Assembly: GCF_000473045.1 (NCBI RefSeq) | Contig: NZ_AXAY01000001.1 | Location: 330,931 to 394,930, forward strand | Length of the DNA: 64,000 nt | From: Bradyrhizobium sp. WSM3983 | GTDB lineage: Bacteria; Pseudomonadota; Alphaproteobacteria; Rhizobiales; Xanthobacteraceae | Direction: 5' to 3' | Part shown: positions 42,803-50,583 of the stretch, in pieces | Layout: every line of letters begins with the position of its first letter | Position numbering within the stretch: the first letter of the stretch is position 1 | Notes under the pieces: generated by a model | Databases searched by the model: none | The model's input: the letters and a program-made list of their open reading frames with translations, nothing else | What the model was told of the DNA's origin: nothing | Position numbers and translations under genes: made by a program

Positions 42803-43222
42803 TTATTGCGAATTCGTTGCCGTGCTCTCGCCCGACGATTTCAATCCGCCGCTTCTGTTGATGGTCACGGTCGCGCGGCAGAGATCGGCAAGGCCGATCA
42901 GGAGCAGGGAGAGCAGGCAGAACAAATTGATGGAATCGGCGTTCGCACTGGACAGCGGCGTGAACTCGAAGAAGGGCGGCATGAACGCCCACCATACCAC
43001 CGGAATGGTGAGCAGCGCGGCGAACAGCGCCGCCGGTGCGCCTGCGACAACGCCGAGCGCGAACAGGCTCGGCAGGAACGCCGCGAAATAGAGCTTTGCA
43101 CCGAGCGCGACGCAGGCGCCTTGAAGCGCAGCCGACGCTGCGACGACGACAAATCCGAGCAGAAACGCCTGCCACGACCATGGCCGTACTCGCGGTACGC
43201 CAACCAGTCCCGCACGCCTCAT
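42803..43222 (-). CDS. Stand-alone DUF4118-like membrane protein
   Basis: 139 residues from the ATG at 43222, which follows GGGGAGG. Four membrane segments with YFAAFLPSLFALGVVAGAPA and WAFMPPFFEFTP: the layout of the DUF4118 sensor domain found in KdpD and some histidine kinases (fast turn PSxFA..aG). No kinase domain follows, so it is the sensor module alone. Confidence 0.75.
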   Translation of the reverse strand: MRRAGLVGVPRVRPWSWQAFLLGFVVVAASAALQGACVALGAKLYFAAFLPSLFALGVVAGAPAALFAALLTIPVVWWAFMPPFFEFTPLSSANADSINLFCLLSLLLIGLADLCRATVTINRSGGLKSSGESTATNSQ

Positions 43223-43362
43223 AGGGCCTCCCCTGCCGCCGTTAACCAGGCCGCTTGCGACCAAAGTACTACAGCTGCAGGGAATCCGCGAGGTGGAAAT
43301 TGCTCCCTCCAGGCCGCCCGATTCGCGGCTTGGTAAACAGGCAGCGGCACACAATCGTACCG

Positions 43363-44556
43363 CTATTCGGTGACCGCATAGAGCAGGCTCGCGACCGGCA
43401 GCGCAAGGCCAATGGCCGAGGCCAGCGTCCAGCCGCCTTGCGCGAAGGCCCAGGTGCCGAGCGCGGATCCGGCGGCACCGGCGGCGAAGAACGTCGCCAT
43501 ATAGAGGCCGTTCAGGCGGCTGCGGTGCTCGTGCCCGAGCACGAAGATGGCGCGGAAGCCCAGCACGACATTGCCCTGCACTCCGAAATCGATCGCGATC
43601 GCGGCCACCATGAGGCAGGCGAGGTTGAGCATCGATCCGGCCGCGCCGAGATGCGTCACCAGGAAGCCCACCGCGACGAACAGCATCGCGGCCAACGTGG
43701 CGATGCGGCTGTGGCCGCGATCAGCGAGCCGTCCTGCGATCGGCGCCGCGAACACGCCGGACACGCCGGCGAGCGCGAACAGGGCGATGCCGCGCTGGGT
43801 GAAGCCGAATTGGCTCGCAAGCTGAAGCGGCACCACCGTCCAGAACAACGTGAAGGCGCCGAACAGGCCGGCCTGGTAGAGCGCGCGCCGCCGCAACAGC
43901 GGCGTGGCGCGCACCAGATGCGGCATCGACAGCAGCAGCGCGCCGTAATGCATGCGTGCCACCGGCTTGCGCTTCGGTAGCGTGAGACGCAGCACGATCG
44001 CGAGTACGATCATCAACGCCGCCGAGCAGAAGAACACCGCATGCCACGACAGCGCCGCGGTGACGAAGCTCGAGGCCGGTCGCGCCAGCATGATGCCGAG
44101 CATCAATCCGGTCGAGACATTGCCGACGACGCGGCCACGAATGGCTTCCGGCGCCAGATGTGCGGCATAGGGAATGATAATCTGCACCGCGACCGAGCCG
44201 AGGCCGATGAACAGCGCGGCAATCAGGAACGGCAGCGCATGGGTTGCAAACGCAGCGGCGAGCAGCGACGCCGCGCCGAGCGTGATCACGGTGCAGATCA
44301 ACGTGCGGTTCTCGACGAGATCGCCGAGCGGCACGATGAACAGCAACCCCGTGCCGTAGCCGATCTGCGTCATGGTCACGATCAGGCCGGCCGCCGCATG
44401 CGACAGGCCGAGCGCGGCGCTGATCGGGGCGATCAGCGGCTGGGCATAATAAATGTTGGCGGCGACCATGCCACAGGCCGCGGCAAGCACGAAGGTCAGT
44501 CGTTGCGACACCGCATCCGTCTCCGGCGCGGTCTCGATCGTGGCATTCATCGTCAT
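43363..44556 (-). CDS. MFS transporter (sugar/drug efflux type)
   Basis: 397 residues, 12 membrane segments. AANIYYAQPLIAPISAALGL near the N-terminus, GLLFIVPLGDLVENR (motif A) and the second-half GRLADRGHSR. Proton-driven efflux of a small molecule is expected. The gene is preceded by an 18-bp palindrome that recurs upstream of the TetR gene just before it, so TetR represses both. GGAGAG stands before the ATG. Confidence 0.9.
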   Translation of the reverse strand: MTMNATIETAPETDAVSQRLTFVLAAACGMVAANIYYAQPLIAPISAALGLSHAAAGLIVTMTQIGYGTGLLFIVPLGDLVENRTLICTVITLGAASLLAAAFATHALPFLIAALFIGLGSVAVQIIIPYAAHLAPEAIRGRVVGNVSTGLMLGIMLARPASSFVTAALSWHAVFFCSAALMIVLAIVLRLTLPKRKPVARMHYGALLLSMPHLVRATPLLRRRALYQAGLFGAFTLFWTVVPLQLASQFGFTQRGIALFALAGVSGVFAAPIAGRLADRGHSRIATLAAMLFVAVGFLVTHLGAAGSMLNLACLMVAAIAIDFGVQGNVVLGFRAIFVLGHEHRSRLNGLYMATFFAAGAAGSALGTWAFAQGGWTLASAIGLALPVASLLYAVTE

Positions 44557-44592
44557 TCCAAACTCTCCAACACGTCAAAGTCCTCCAGATAT

Positions 44593-44610
44593 AGGAAACG
44601 ATCATTTCCT
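44593..44610. promoter_or_regulatory. TetR operator upstream of the MFS gene
   Basis: AGGAAACGATCATTTCCT, an 18-bp palindrome with one mismatched pair, 37 bases before the MFS start and 14 bases after the tetR stop. Confidence 0.75.
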
Positions 44611-44624
44611 AATTTCACAAATGT

Positions 44625-45245
44625 TCAGGCAAGCAGCTTCATCGCGACGCCGACCAGGCGGTCGCCGTCGAGCGGCAGGCGCGCCTTGCCGACGACGCGC
44701 AGGCCCTGTGTCATGCAGATCATCAGCCGCGCGGTGTCGTCGGCTTCGACATGGTCCGAAATCGAGCCGTCGGCCTGCCCTTCGCGAATGAGGCCGGCGA
44801 TGAACGCCTCATTGGTCTTGAGCTGCGCCGTGACGCGCGCACGCATCACCGGATCGATCGCCGACAGCTCGACCGCACTGCCGACCACGATGCAGCCGCG
44901 CCGCCCCTCGCTGCCCTGGGAGTGCTCGACATAAGACAGCAGCACATGGCGCACCCGCTCGCGGCCATTCGTACCGCGCGCAGCCGCATTGCGGGTCTGC
45001 TCGCCCCGTACCGCGGTGTACCGCTCGAAAGCGGCGAGGAAGACGGAATGCTTGTCGCGAAATGCCTTATAGACGCTGCCGGTGGCAAGCCGCATGGCCG
45101 CCGTCAGGTCTCCGATCGAGGTGGCATGATAGCCGCGCTCGCAAAACACCCGGATCGCGCCGTCCAGGGCCGTATCCATGTCGAACTCCCGGGGTCGGCC
45201 GGGTGGCTGAGGAGAGGGTTGAGACTGGCGGGCGACTTGTTGCAT
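44625..45245 (-). CDS. TetR-family repressor
   Basis: 206 residues from the ATG at 45245. HTH: AIRVFCERGYHATSIGDLT then RLATGSVYKAFRDKHSVFL. C-terminal helical ligand domain. Longer in-frame starts run into the operator and repeat DNA and are rejected. Same strand as the MFS gene, 68 bp upstream of it; matching operators precede both genes, so it represses itself and the exporter until a ligand arrives. Confidence 0.9.
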   Translation of the reverse strand: MQQVARQSQPSPQPPGRPREFDMDTALDGAIRVFCERGYHATSIGDLTAAMRLATGSVYKAFRDKHSVFLAAFERYTAVRGEQTRNAAARGTNGRERVRHVLLSYVEHSQGSEGRRGCIVVGSAVELSAIDPVMRARVTAQLKTNEAFIAGLIREGQADGSISDHVEADDTARLMICMTQGLRVVGKARLPLDGDRLVGVAMKLLA

Positions 45246-45256
45246 TGCGGGATAAT

Positions 45257-45274
45257 AGGGAATGATCGTTTCCG
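45257..45274. promoter_or_regulatory. TetR operator upstream of tetR
   Basis: AGGGAATGATCGTTTCCG matches the reverse complement of the MFS operator at 16 of 18 bases, 11 bases before the tetR start. Confidence 0.75.
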
Positions 45275-45312
45275 AATAAAGACAATTGGTTGTGATTGGG
45301 CCCCCCTCTCTT

Positions 45313-45444
45313 GTCCCGGACGCGCTGCAGCGTGCAACGCTGCTGCGCAGAGCCGGGACCCAGAAAGCAACACGGCAAAGCAGCGAGATGGGCCCCGGCT
45401 CTGCAGCGCACCGTCGAAGAGACGCTGCGCTGCGTCCGGGGCAC
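45313..45444. repeat. Palindromic intergenic repeat (GTCCCGGACGC family)
   Basis: GTCCCGGACGC at 45313 pairs with GCGTCCGGGGC near 45431-45441, with an inner pair of GCTCTGC/GCAGAGC blocks. Such elements are common between genes in bradyrhizobia (from memory). Confidence 0.6.
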
Positions 45445-45507
45445 GAGAGCGGAGTGTGTCGCGCTCGCAATGACGGAGTATGAGGCAACATGGTTCTCCA
45501 AATGACG

Positions 45508-45612
45508 CTGTCATTCTCCGCGAAGGCGGAGAATTCAGTACGCCGCGGCCTCTCTGCTCGATCACAACCGTCTCGGAGTACTGGATCACCCGGTCAAGCC
45601 GGGCGATGACAG
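45508..45612. repeat. Palindromic intergenic repeat (CTGTCATT family), copy 1
   Basis: Begins CTGTCATTCTCCGCGAAGG, has CAGTAC/GTACTG inner arms and ends ATGACAG. Same family as 62135-62239. Confidence 0.7.
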
Positions 45613-46406
45613 CGAGTGTGCAGCTCCAGACACACCTTCGCGGCCTCGCGGCGCAATTCGCCCGAGCTTTGCTTCGTCTCTTTGCCCTCTCGTCCAAGAG
45701 GGCGCAGGGAAGGCCGGGTGCTGACCTCGCACCCGCGGTCCGCTGCGCGAAGATGTAGCGCAGGAAAACCGCACAGCAGCATACAGGTGGTGCCAATCAC
45801 TCGGCCTTCCCTGCGCGATGGGTTGACGGCTTATGCCGTGCTCTCCCGGGAGCCGAATTCCTTCTGGCCTCCCTCGCCCCGCGAATTGACGATGCGGTTG
45901 ACCCGGTTGGGCGCTCCACACCTCCGCGACAGGCTTGGCCGTAGCAACGACGGCCAGGACCACACGGTTTTGCCGTACGCGCGCTCGCCTGATGCCACAG
46001 GGTCCTGCGGCCGTGTGCACACGCGCCGCAAGAATGTTGGCGAGACGAATTCAACAGCGCCGCTCGTCCACACGCGGCCTCGGGCTCACAGGGACTACCC
46101 GCCCTGCCCGCACCTCTCGTGCCGACGCTGCCGCGTCCACCGCAAACCCGGCTCGCAATTCGTGACGACGTACGATCGCCCCTCAAGGATGAGCCGGGAT
46201 GGGCAAAACATACGCCATTTCCGAATTTCGGTAAAGCGGAATGTTTTTGCGGAGAGGGGTTGACGTCCGGGCGAAACACTCGCGTGTCTGGAACTTTCGT
46301 TGCCAATCTGCAACGGTTCCCCACGATCTAGGACCGGACAAAAGAAACGCCCATTGCGGCCACGAACCCCGCTCACAACGCCGTGAGACGAGTCAGGGGA
46401 ACGACG
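45613..46406. other. Gene-free region with long stem-loop and repeat-like DNA
   Basis: About 800 bases without a credible gene. GCGCAGGGAAGGCCG (45702-45716) pairs perfectly with CGGCCTTCCCTGCGC (45802-45816). The block from about 45640 to 46330 resembles a long intergenic element I remember as repeated in Bradyrhizobium and relatives. Open frames here (for example minus strand 45797-46324) have biased composition and no recognisable protein. Confidence 0.5.
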
Positions 46407-46631
46407 ATGCGTGCACAGCGCGTTTGGAACGTGAATGGAGCCGCCAGCATCGGGCAGCTTCAGTCCAGATTGGACGATTTGAACAAGCGACTGAACCAGC
46501 TTGAAAGTCAGCATCCCGAGAGCTGGAAGGTCGACGAGCTGAAATCGAGCGCGCTCAGCCTGTCGCGGGAGATCGACGACATCCGCTGCGCCGAGGCGAC
46601 GGCGGCGTTGCGGGAGTTGCTGCGGAAATAG
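46407..46631 (+). CDS. Small coiled-coil protein, 74 residues
   Basis: From the ATG at 46407 with GGGGA upstream: MRAQRVWNVNGAASIGQLQS (part), then LDDLNKRLNQLESQHPESW and LSLSREIDDIRCAEATAALR. Strong heptad pattern. Unknown function. Confidence 0.65.
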   Translation: MRAQRVWNVNGAASIGQLQSRLDDLNKRLNQLESQHPESWKVDELKSSALSLSREIDDIRCAEATAALRELLRK

Positions 46632-46772
46632 GACAGCGGCAGGCCGCAACGGATTCGTGATCCGCCGCGCGCCCGGCTTTGTGCACAATCCAGCCACATC
46701 TTGGACGTTCATTAGGTGCCTGCACGTCTCGGGAGCGAGCGCGCGCTCGTCCTCGCGATGGCGGGACACCGA

Positions 46773-46798
46773 TTGCAAGATCGTGTTGCAAGATCGTG
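46773..46798. repeat. 13-bp tandem duplication upstream of the GlxA-type gene
   Basis: TTGCAAGATCGTG occurs twice head to tail (46773-46785, 46786-46798), 28 bases before the ATG at 46827. Could be a recent slippage event or a doubled binding site. Confidence 0.6.
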
Positions 46799-46826
46799 AC
46801 CGCACATCGCAGAAATTGACCAAATC

Positions 46827-47831
46827 ATGAGCACGCCCGCTTCGGCCAGCCCTGAACGCCAAATCGTCGTTCTCGTCTATCCGGACATCATGGCCATGGA
46901 TGTCTGTGGCCCGATGGAAGCCTTCGCCATGGCGAATGCGCTGGCCGGTCGCAGCCTGTACCGCCTCTCCGTCGCCGCCGTCACGACCGATCCGATCACG
47001 ACGTCGCTGGGGTTTTCCATCGTCCCCAACCACGCGCTCGCCGATCTCGACGGCCCGATCGACACGCTTCTGGTCGCGGGGGGATATGGTCACGTCGCCG
47101 CGCTGCGCGATCCGGCGCTGATCGGCTGGTTGCGCGAAGCGGCGCCCCGCGCGCGACGGTTCGGCTCGATCTGCACCGGCGCCTTTCCGCTCGCTGCGGC
47201 CGGCCTTCTCGACGGCAAGCGCGCGACCACGCATTGGGCGCTTGCGCCGTCTTTCGCGCAAAGTTTTCCGTCGACCACCCTCGATATCGACAGCATCTTC
47301 GTACGCGACGGCCAGACCTACACGTCCGCGGGCATCACGGCGGGGATCGATCTCGCGCTCGCCTTGATCGAGGAAGATCACGGGCAGACCTTCGCGCTGC
47401 GCGTGGCCCGCAGCCTCGTGGTGTTTCTCAAGCGTCCAGGCGGGCAGTCGCAATTCTCGACGCATCTTCAGGCGCAGTTCAGCGCTGTTCCCGCCCTCCG
47501 CAAGGCGCAGGAATGGGCACTGGCACATCTCGCCGAAGACCTCAGCGCCGAGGCGCTCGCGGCCCATGTCGGGATGAGCGAGCGGAATTTTCGCCGGATG
47601 TTCGTCGACGAGTTTCACGAGACACCGCGCGAATATGTCGAGCGAATTCGCCTCGACGAGGCCCGGCGTCAGATCGAGGACACCAATCTTCCTGTCCAGG
47701 CTGTCGCAAAACGGTGCGGGTTCGGCACCGTGCACAGCCTGCGGCGCGCCTTCGTCCGCCAGCTCGGCGTGACGCCGCAATGGTATCGGGCACAGTTCCA
47801 GAAGAACGAAGCGGCTCGCGACGCCACCTAA
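46827..47831 (+). CDS. GlxA-family regulator (DJ-1/PfpI plus AraC HTH)
   Basis: 334 residues. N-terminal DJ-1/PfpI domain with C116 at the nucleophile elbow (GSICTGAFPLAAAGLLDGKR), used for ligand sensing; C-terminal AraC double helix-turn-helix with LAAHVGMSERNFRRMFVDEF and VAKRCGFGTVHSLRRAF. GlxA-type regulators activate catabolic or stress genes. No obvious target operon adjacent; the next gene, a LuxR-type regulator, lies 159 bp on. Confidence 0.92.
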   Translation: MSTPASASPERQIVVLVYPDIMAMDVCGPMEAFAMANALAGRSLYRLSVAAVTTDPITTSLGFSIVPNHALADLDGPIDTLLVAGGYGHVAALRDPALIGWLREAAPRARRFGSICTGAFPLAAAGLLDGKRATTHWALAPSFAQSFPSTTLDIDSIFVRDGQTYTSAGITAGIDLALALIEEDHGQTFALRVARSLVVFLKRPGGQSQFSTHLQAQFSAVPALRKAQEWALAHLAEDLSAEALAAHVGMSERNFRRMFVDEFHETPREYVERIRLDEARRQIEDTNLPVQAVAKRCGFGTVHSLRRAFVRQLGVTPQWYRAQFQKNEAARDAT

Positions 47832-47916
47832 ACTTCCGATTGCAATCTTTGGCCGGATTTATCCCATCTTTGGCCAGGACTGCACACGCCGTGCGATGGC
47901 CGCCGCGCGCGTTTCG

Positions 47917-47946
47917 TTGTTTAATCGCGACTTGTTTAATCGCGAC
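47917..47946. repeat. 15-bp tandem duplication
   Basis: TTGTTTAATCGCGAC occurs twice head to tail (47917-47931, 47932-47946), 44 bases before the LuxR-type gene. Confidence 0.6.
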
Positions 47947-47990
47947 ATTGCCCCGCCGCACGTCGCGGCGTCGAAAGGAGCGCATACCAA

Positions 47991-48638
47991 ATGCGCACCA
48001 GTGAAATTGTAAATCTATTTCCGGATCATGATTTTCACGCCGTGCCGGCGGTTCTGGACCATCTCTCGGCCGGTGTGGCCTTGCTCGATCGCAGGCTCCA
48101 CGTTCAGTTTGCCAACAAGGCGTTCCGGGCGATGACGGCTGACGGCGCGCTGGCGTTGCGCGGCCGGACGCTTTCGAGCGCATGGCCGGCCTCGGCCCGG
48201 CAGTTCGATCGTATGACCCGCTCGGCGCTGTCGGGCGCGCCCGGCGGCACGATGGCCATTCCACATCCCGGCGACGGGCGCCTCATCACCATTCTGGTAA
48301 CGCCGGCGCAGGGCCGCACGCTCGACGGCTTCACAGAGCTCGGGGATCGCGACAGCGCCGCGATCATCTTCATGCTCGACCCGGCCCGGCCACCGGCGCT
48401 GCCGCCGCAATGGATCATGGACGCCTACAAGCTGACCAAAGCGGAGGCGCAGGTCGCGCTGCAGGCCTCGCTCGGCCACTCCGTGTCCACCATCGGGATC
48501 CGGCTCGAGATTTCACCGAACACGGTCAAGACGCATCTGCGTCGCGTCTTCGCCAAGACCGGCGTTCGCGGCCAGGCTGAGCTGGTGGGCCTGCTCTCGG
48601 CGCTGCGGTCCGTGCGCGGTGACGATTGCGGGGCTTGA
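47991..48638 (+). CDS. LuxR-type HTH regulator with PAS-like N-terminus
   Basis: 215 residues. Residues ~15-130 form a PAS-like domain (LDHLSAGVALLDRRLHVQFA); C-terminal LuxR HTH ~147-205 (YKLTKAEAQVALQASLGHS, IRLEISPNTVKTHLRRVFAK). No receiver or autoinducer domain. AAAGGAG precedes the start. Target unknown. Confidence 0.88.
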   Translation: MRTSEIVNLFPDHDFHAVPAVLDHLSAGVALLDRRLHVQFANKAFRAMTADGALALRGRTLSSAWPASARQFDRMTRSALSGAPGGTMAIPHPGDGRLITILVTPAQGRTLDGFTELGDRDSAAIIFMLDPARPPALPPQWIMDAYKLTKAEAQVALQASLGHSVSTIGIRLEISPNTVKTHLRRVFAKTGVRGQAELVGLLSALRSVRGDDCGA

Positions 48639-48664
48639 GACGTGGCGGGCAGCTTACCTGCGGC

Positions 48665-48775
48665 CATCCTTCGAGACGCCCGCCTAAGGCGGGCCCTCAG
48701 GATGAGGTCGCGGTTTGCGGCGAGATATCCGACCCTCATGGTGAGGAGCCCGCCAAAGCGGGCGTCTCGAACCAT
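48665..48775. repeat. Palindromic intergenic repeat (TCGAGACGCCCGCC family)
   Basis: TCGAGACGCCCGCC near 48671 pairs with GGCGGGC-type sequence and GGGCGTCTCGA near 48760-48770; inner CTCAGGATGAGG. A common rhizobial repeat class (from memory). Confidence 0.65.
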
Positions 48776-48875
48776 GCAGGCCGAACCCTCACGGCAGTCT
48801 TCGACTGTCGTATGCCCGGGATCGAGGAACCAACGCCCGTGCCCGCCATTGCCATGGAGAGCATGGAGCAAAATC

Positions 48876-48989
48876 ATGACCAGGCACCTGACGCGAGCCC
48901 ATCTCGCGCGCGGTGTGGCCGGCGCGGTTTCCACGCTGGTCCTGTGCGCGACGGCGGCCTTCACCATCGCGCACCACTTCGCGCTGTGA
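48876..48989 (+). CDS. 37-residue exported or membrane peptide
   Basis: MTRHLTRAHLARGVAGAVST then LVLCATAAFTIAHHFAL: a basic head and one hydrophobic segment. GGAGC six to nine bases before the ATG. Ten bases before the next small gene and probably co-transcribed with it. Confidence 0.5.
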   Translation: MTRHLTRAHLARGVAGAVSTLVLCATAAFTIAHHFAL

Positions 48990-48999
48990 GGAAATTCGC

Positions 49000-49326
49000 A
49001 TGATGTCCGACCCCGAGGAGTCGGTGCGGCTGCAAGGCTACGGCGAGATGAAGCTGCGCACGGCGATCGCGACGGTGATGCCGCTTGCCCCGCGCGAACG
49101 CGCGGAGGCCGCGATCTTCCGGGTTCGTGACGGCGTGCGTGTGGCAGCGAGCGAGATCGCCGAACTCGCATCAGAGTGGGGTATCGCGCCGGCACCTGAA
49201 GTCAGGTCGCCGAGTCTCGCCCCGGAGCCGCACTGGCCGGACATCGTCCGCGGCATGGTGCGCGAGGCGCCGCTGCCGTCGCTGATGGTTGCGTTTTTGC
49301 TAGGTGTGCTGGTGTCGCGGCGGTAG
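49000..49326 (+). CDS. Small protein with C-terminal membrane anchor, 108 residues
   Basis: From the ATG at 49000 (GAGGAAATTCGC upstream; ATG at 49003 also possible). Acidic head, APRERAEAAIFRVRDGVRVA helix, and a C-terminal hydrophobic end PSLMVAFLLGVLVSRR, a tail-anchor pattern. No family recognised. Confidence 0.62.
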   Translation: MMSDPEESVRLQGYGEMKLRTAIATVMPLAPRERAEAAIFRVRDGVRVAASEIAELASEWGIAPAPEVRSPSLAPEPHWPDIVRGMVREAPLPSLMVAFLLGVLVSRR

Positions 49327-49363
49327 TTCGCTCGGTGGGCCCCAGCGCTGCTACACTTCGATC

Positions 49364-49648
49364 CTATGCCGCACGCAAGCGGACCAACTCGGCTTCAAAC
49401 TCGAACCGCAACTGTGCCCCCTCGTCTTCCGGCAGACAGCTGGTCATCTGCGGAAAAATCGTCTGATACAGCGCCGTCTTTTTCGGCTCCCAAGGGAGGG
49501 TTTGAGCGGCCCTAGCCTCGGCGAGGATTCGCTGAAGTTCAGAGCGAACCTGATCGGGATTGGGCCGGTACACGGGGGTGGGCGCGTCGCCGAATAGTTC
49601 GGCCTGTTCCTCGTCGTGAAAGAGATCGCGCTGGCGGGGTGAGTTCAT
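49364..49648 (-). CDS. Small hydrophilic protein, 94 residues
   Basis: MNSPRQRDLFHDEEQAELFG, then YRPNPDQVRSELQRILAEAR and PWEPKKTALYQTIFPQMTSC. Well-formed helices and conserved-looking motifs; I recall similar proteins from bradyrhizobia and other Rhizobiales but no function. Confidence 0.7.
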   Translation of the reverse strand: MNSPRQRDLFHDEEQAELFGDAPTPVYRPNPDQVRSELQRILAEARAAQTLPWEPKKTALYQTIFPQMTSCLPEDEGAQLRFEFEAELVRLRAA

Positions 49649-49725
49649 GTCGCATATTCAGCCATAAAATCAGGGCATCTTTGCGCCGGTAAGCGACGAC
49701 GGAAGCTTTCGGGGGAAATGGTAAC

Positions 49726-50583
49726 TTACCAGCGTATCGCGCCGGATGCCTGAGTACTTGGCAACCTGAGATGTTTGGGCACGATCATAATTTCTTTGCC
49801 GCTTCGCCGGACAGATGCCGCGTACCGCAATCCAAATGGACGAATAGTCGTCCACCCTCGATACAGCGACCTGATTTCAGGACAATCATCATACGTCAGA
49901 ACCCAAGCGGATCCTGGGCGGCTCCTCAGTTCGTCCGCTATCCGTACGTGATATGAAGCATCCAACGAGTTTAGATAGAGCGTCGCTCCCTTCTCATAGT
50001 AGGGAGGATCGATGAAAAAAAATACCTTATCGTGATCAAGCTGCTTAATTAACTCGATCCCATCAATGCCCGTTACCGAAATTCGATCACTGAACTCTGC
50101 GATCTTCGCGCAACGCTCGAGTAAATCGGGTTTATTATAGCGAGCGTCAATGAGCCACTCCCCGCGCTGCTTGATCCCACCGATCGGACCGCCGTTCATG
50201 ATAATCCCGGATCTATTACAGCGGTTGAGGTAGAACGCGGAAAACCCCTTCCGAAGGCGCGACACCTTCCGCCGTGACAGATAAAGCTCTCTCTGTCGTC
50301 TCCACTCGGCCATACTGACGCGTGTTTTCGACAGCAACGCAGCAAAGTCTAGTGGCTGGTGTTTGAGCGACCACCAGAACGCAAAGATCGCAGGGTCCGC
50401 ATCGTTGATGTGAATCTCAGGTGCTTCCTCTAAAGTCAAGAGATTCAGGGACGCGCCCGCCCCGCCCGCGAACGGCTCGGCAATCTGCCGATTACCGAGA
50501 TTGTTGATCCTCCGAATCTGACTAAGCAAGTTAGCCATCACAAACTTTCCGCCAGGGTATCGAAGCGGGCTGACATTCCTCAT
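49726..50583 (-). CDS. D12-class DNA adenine N6-methyltransferase
   Basis: 285 residues. SAM-binding EPFAGGAGASL (36-46, the FGG motif region) and catalytic DPPY at 192-195 (FFFIDPPYYEKG) in the order of Dam/D12 enzymes. Opening MRNVSPLRYPGGK is also typical. It methylates adenine in DNA; the target site cannot be read from sequence. Its start overlaps the stop of the ParB-like gene by 4 bp. No restriction endonuclease gene is next to it. More AT-rich than the flanks. Confidence 0.9.
   Translation of the reverse strand: MRNVSPLRYPGGKFVMANLLSQIRRINNLGNRQIAEPFAGGAGASLNLLTLEEAPEIHINDADPAIFAFWWSLKHQPLDFAALLSKTRVSMAEWRRQRELYLSRRKVSRLRKGFSAFYLNRCNRSGIIMNGGPIGGIKQRGEWLIDARYNKPDLLERCAKIAEFSDRISVTGIDGIELIKQLDHDKVFFFIDPPYYEKGATLYLNSLDASYHVRIADELRSRPGSAWVLTYDDCPEIRSLYRGWTTIRPFGLRYAASVRRSGKEIMIVPKHLRLPSTQASGAIRW

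Noticed and set aside
45797..46324. Minus-strand frame of 175 codons in the repeat-rich stretch
   Set aside because: Composition of Arg, Gly, Cys and Ser without structure, no ribosome site, and the DNA resembles a repeated intergenic element.
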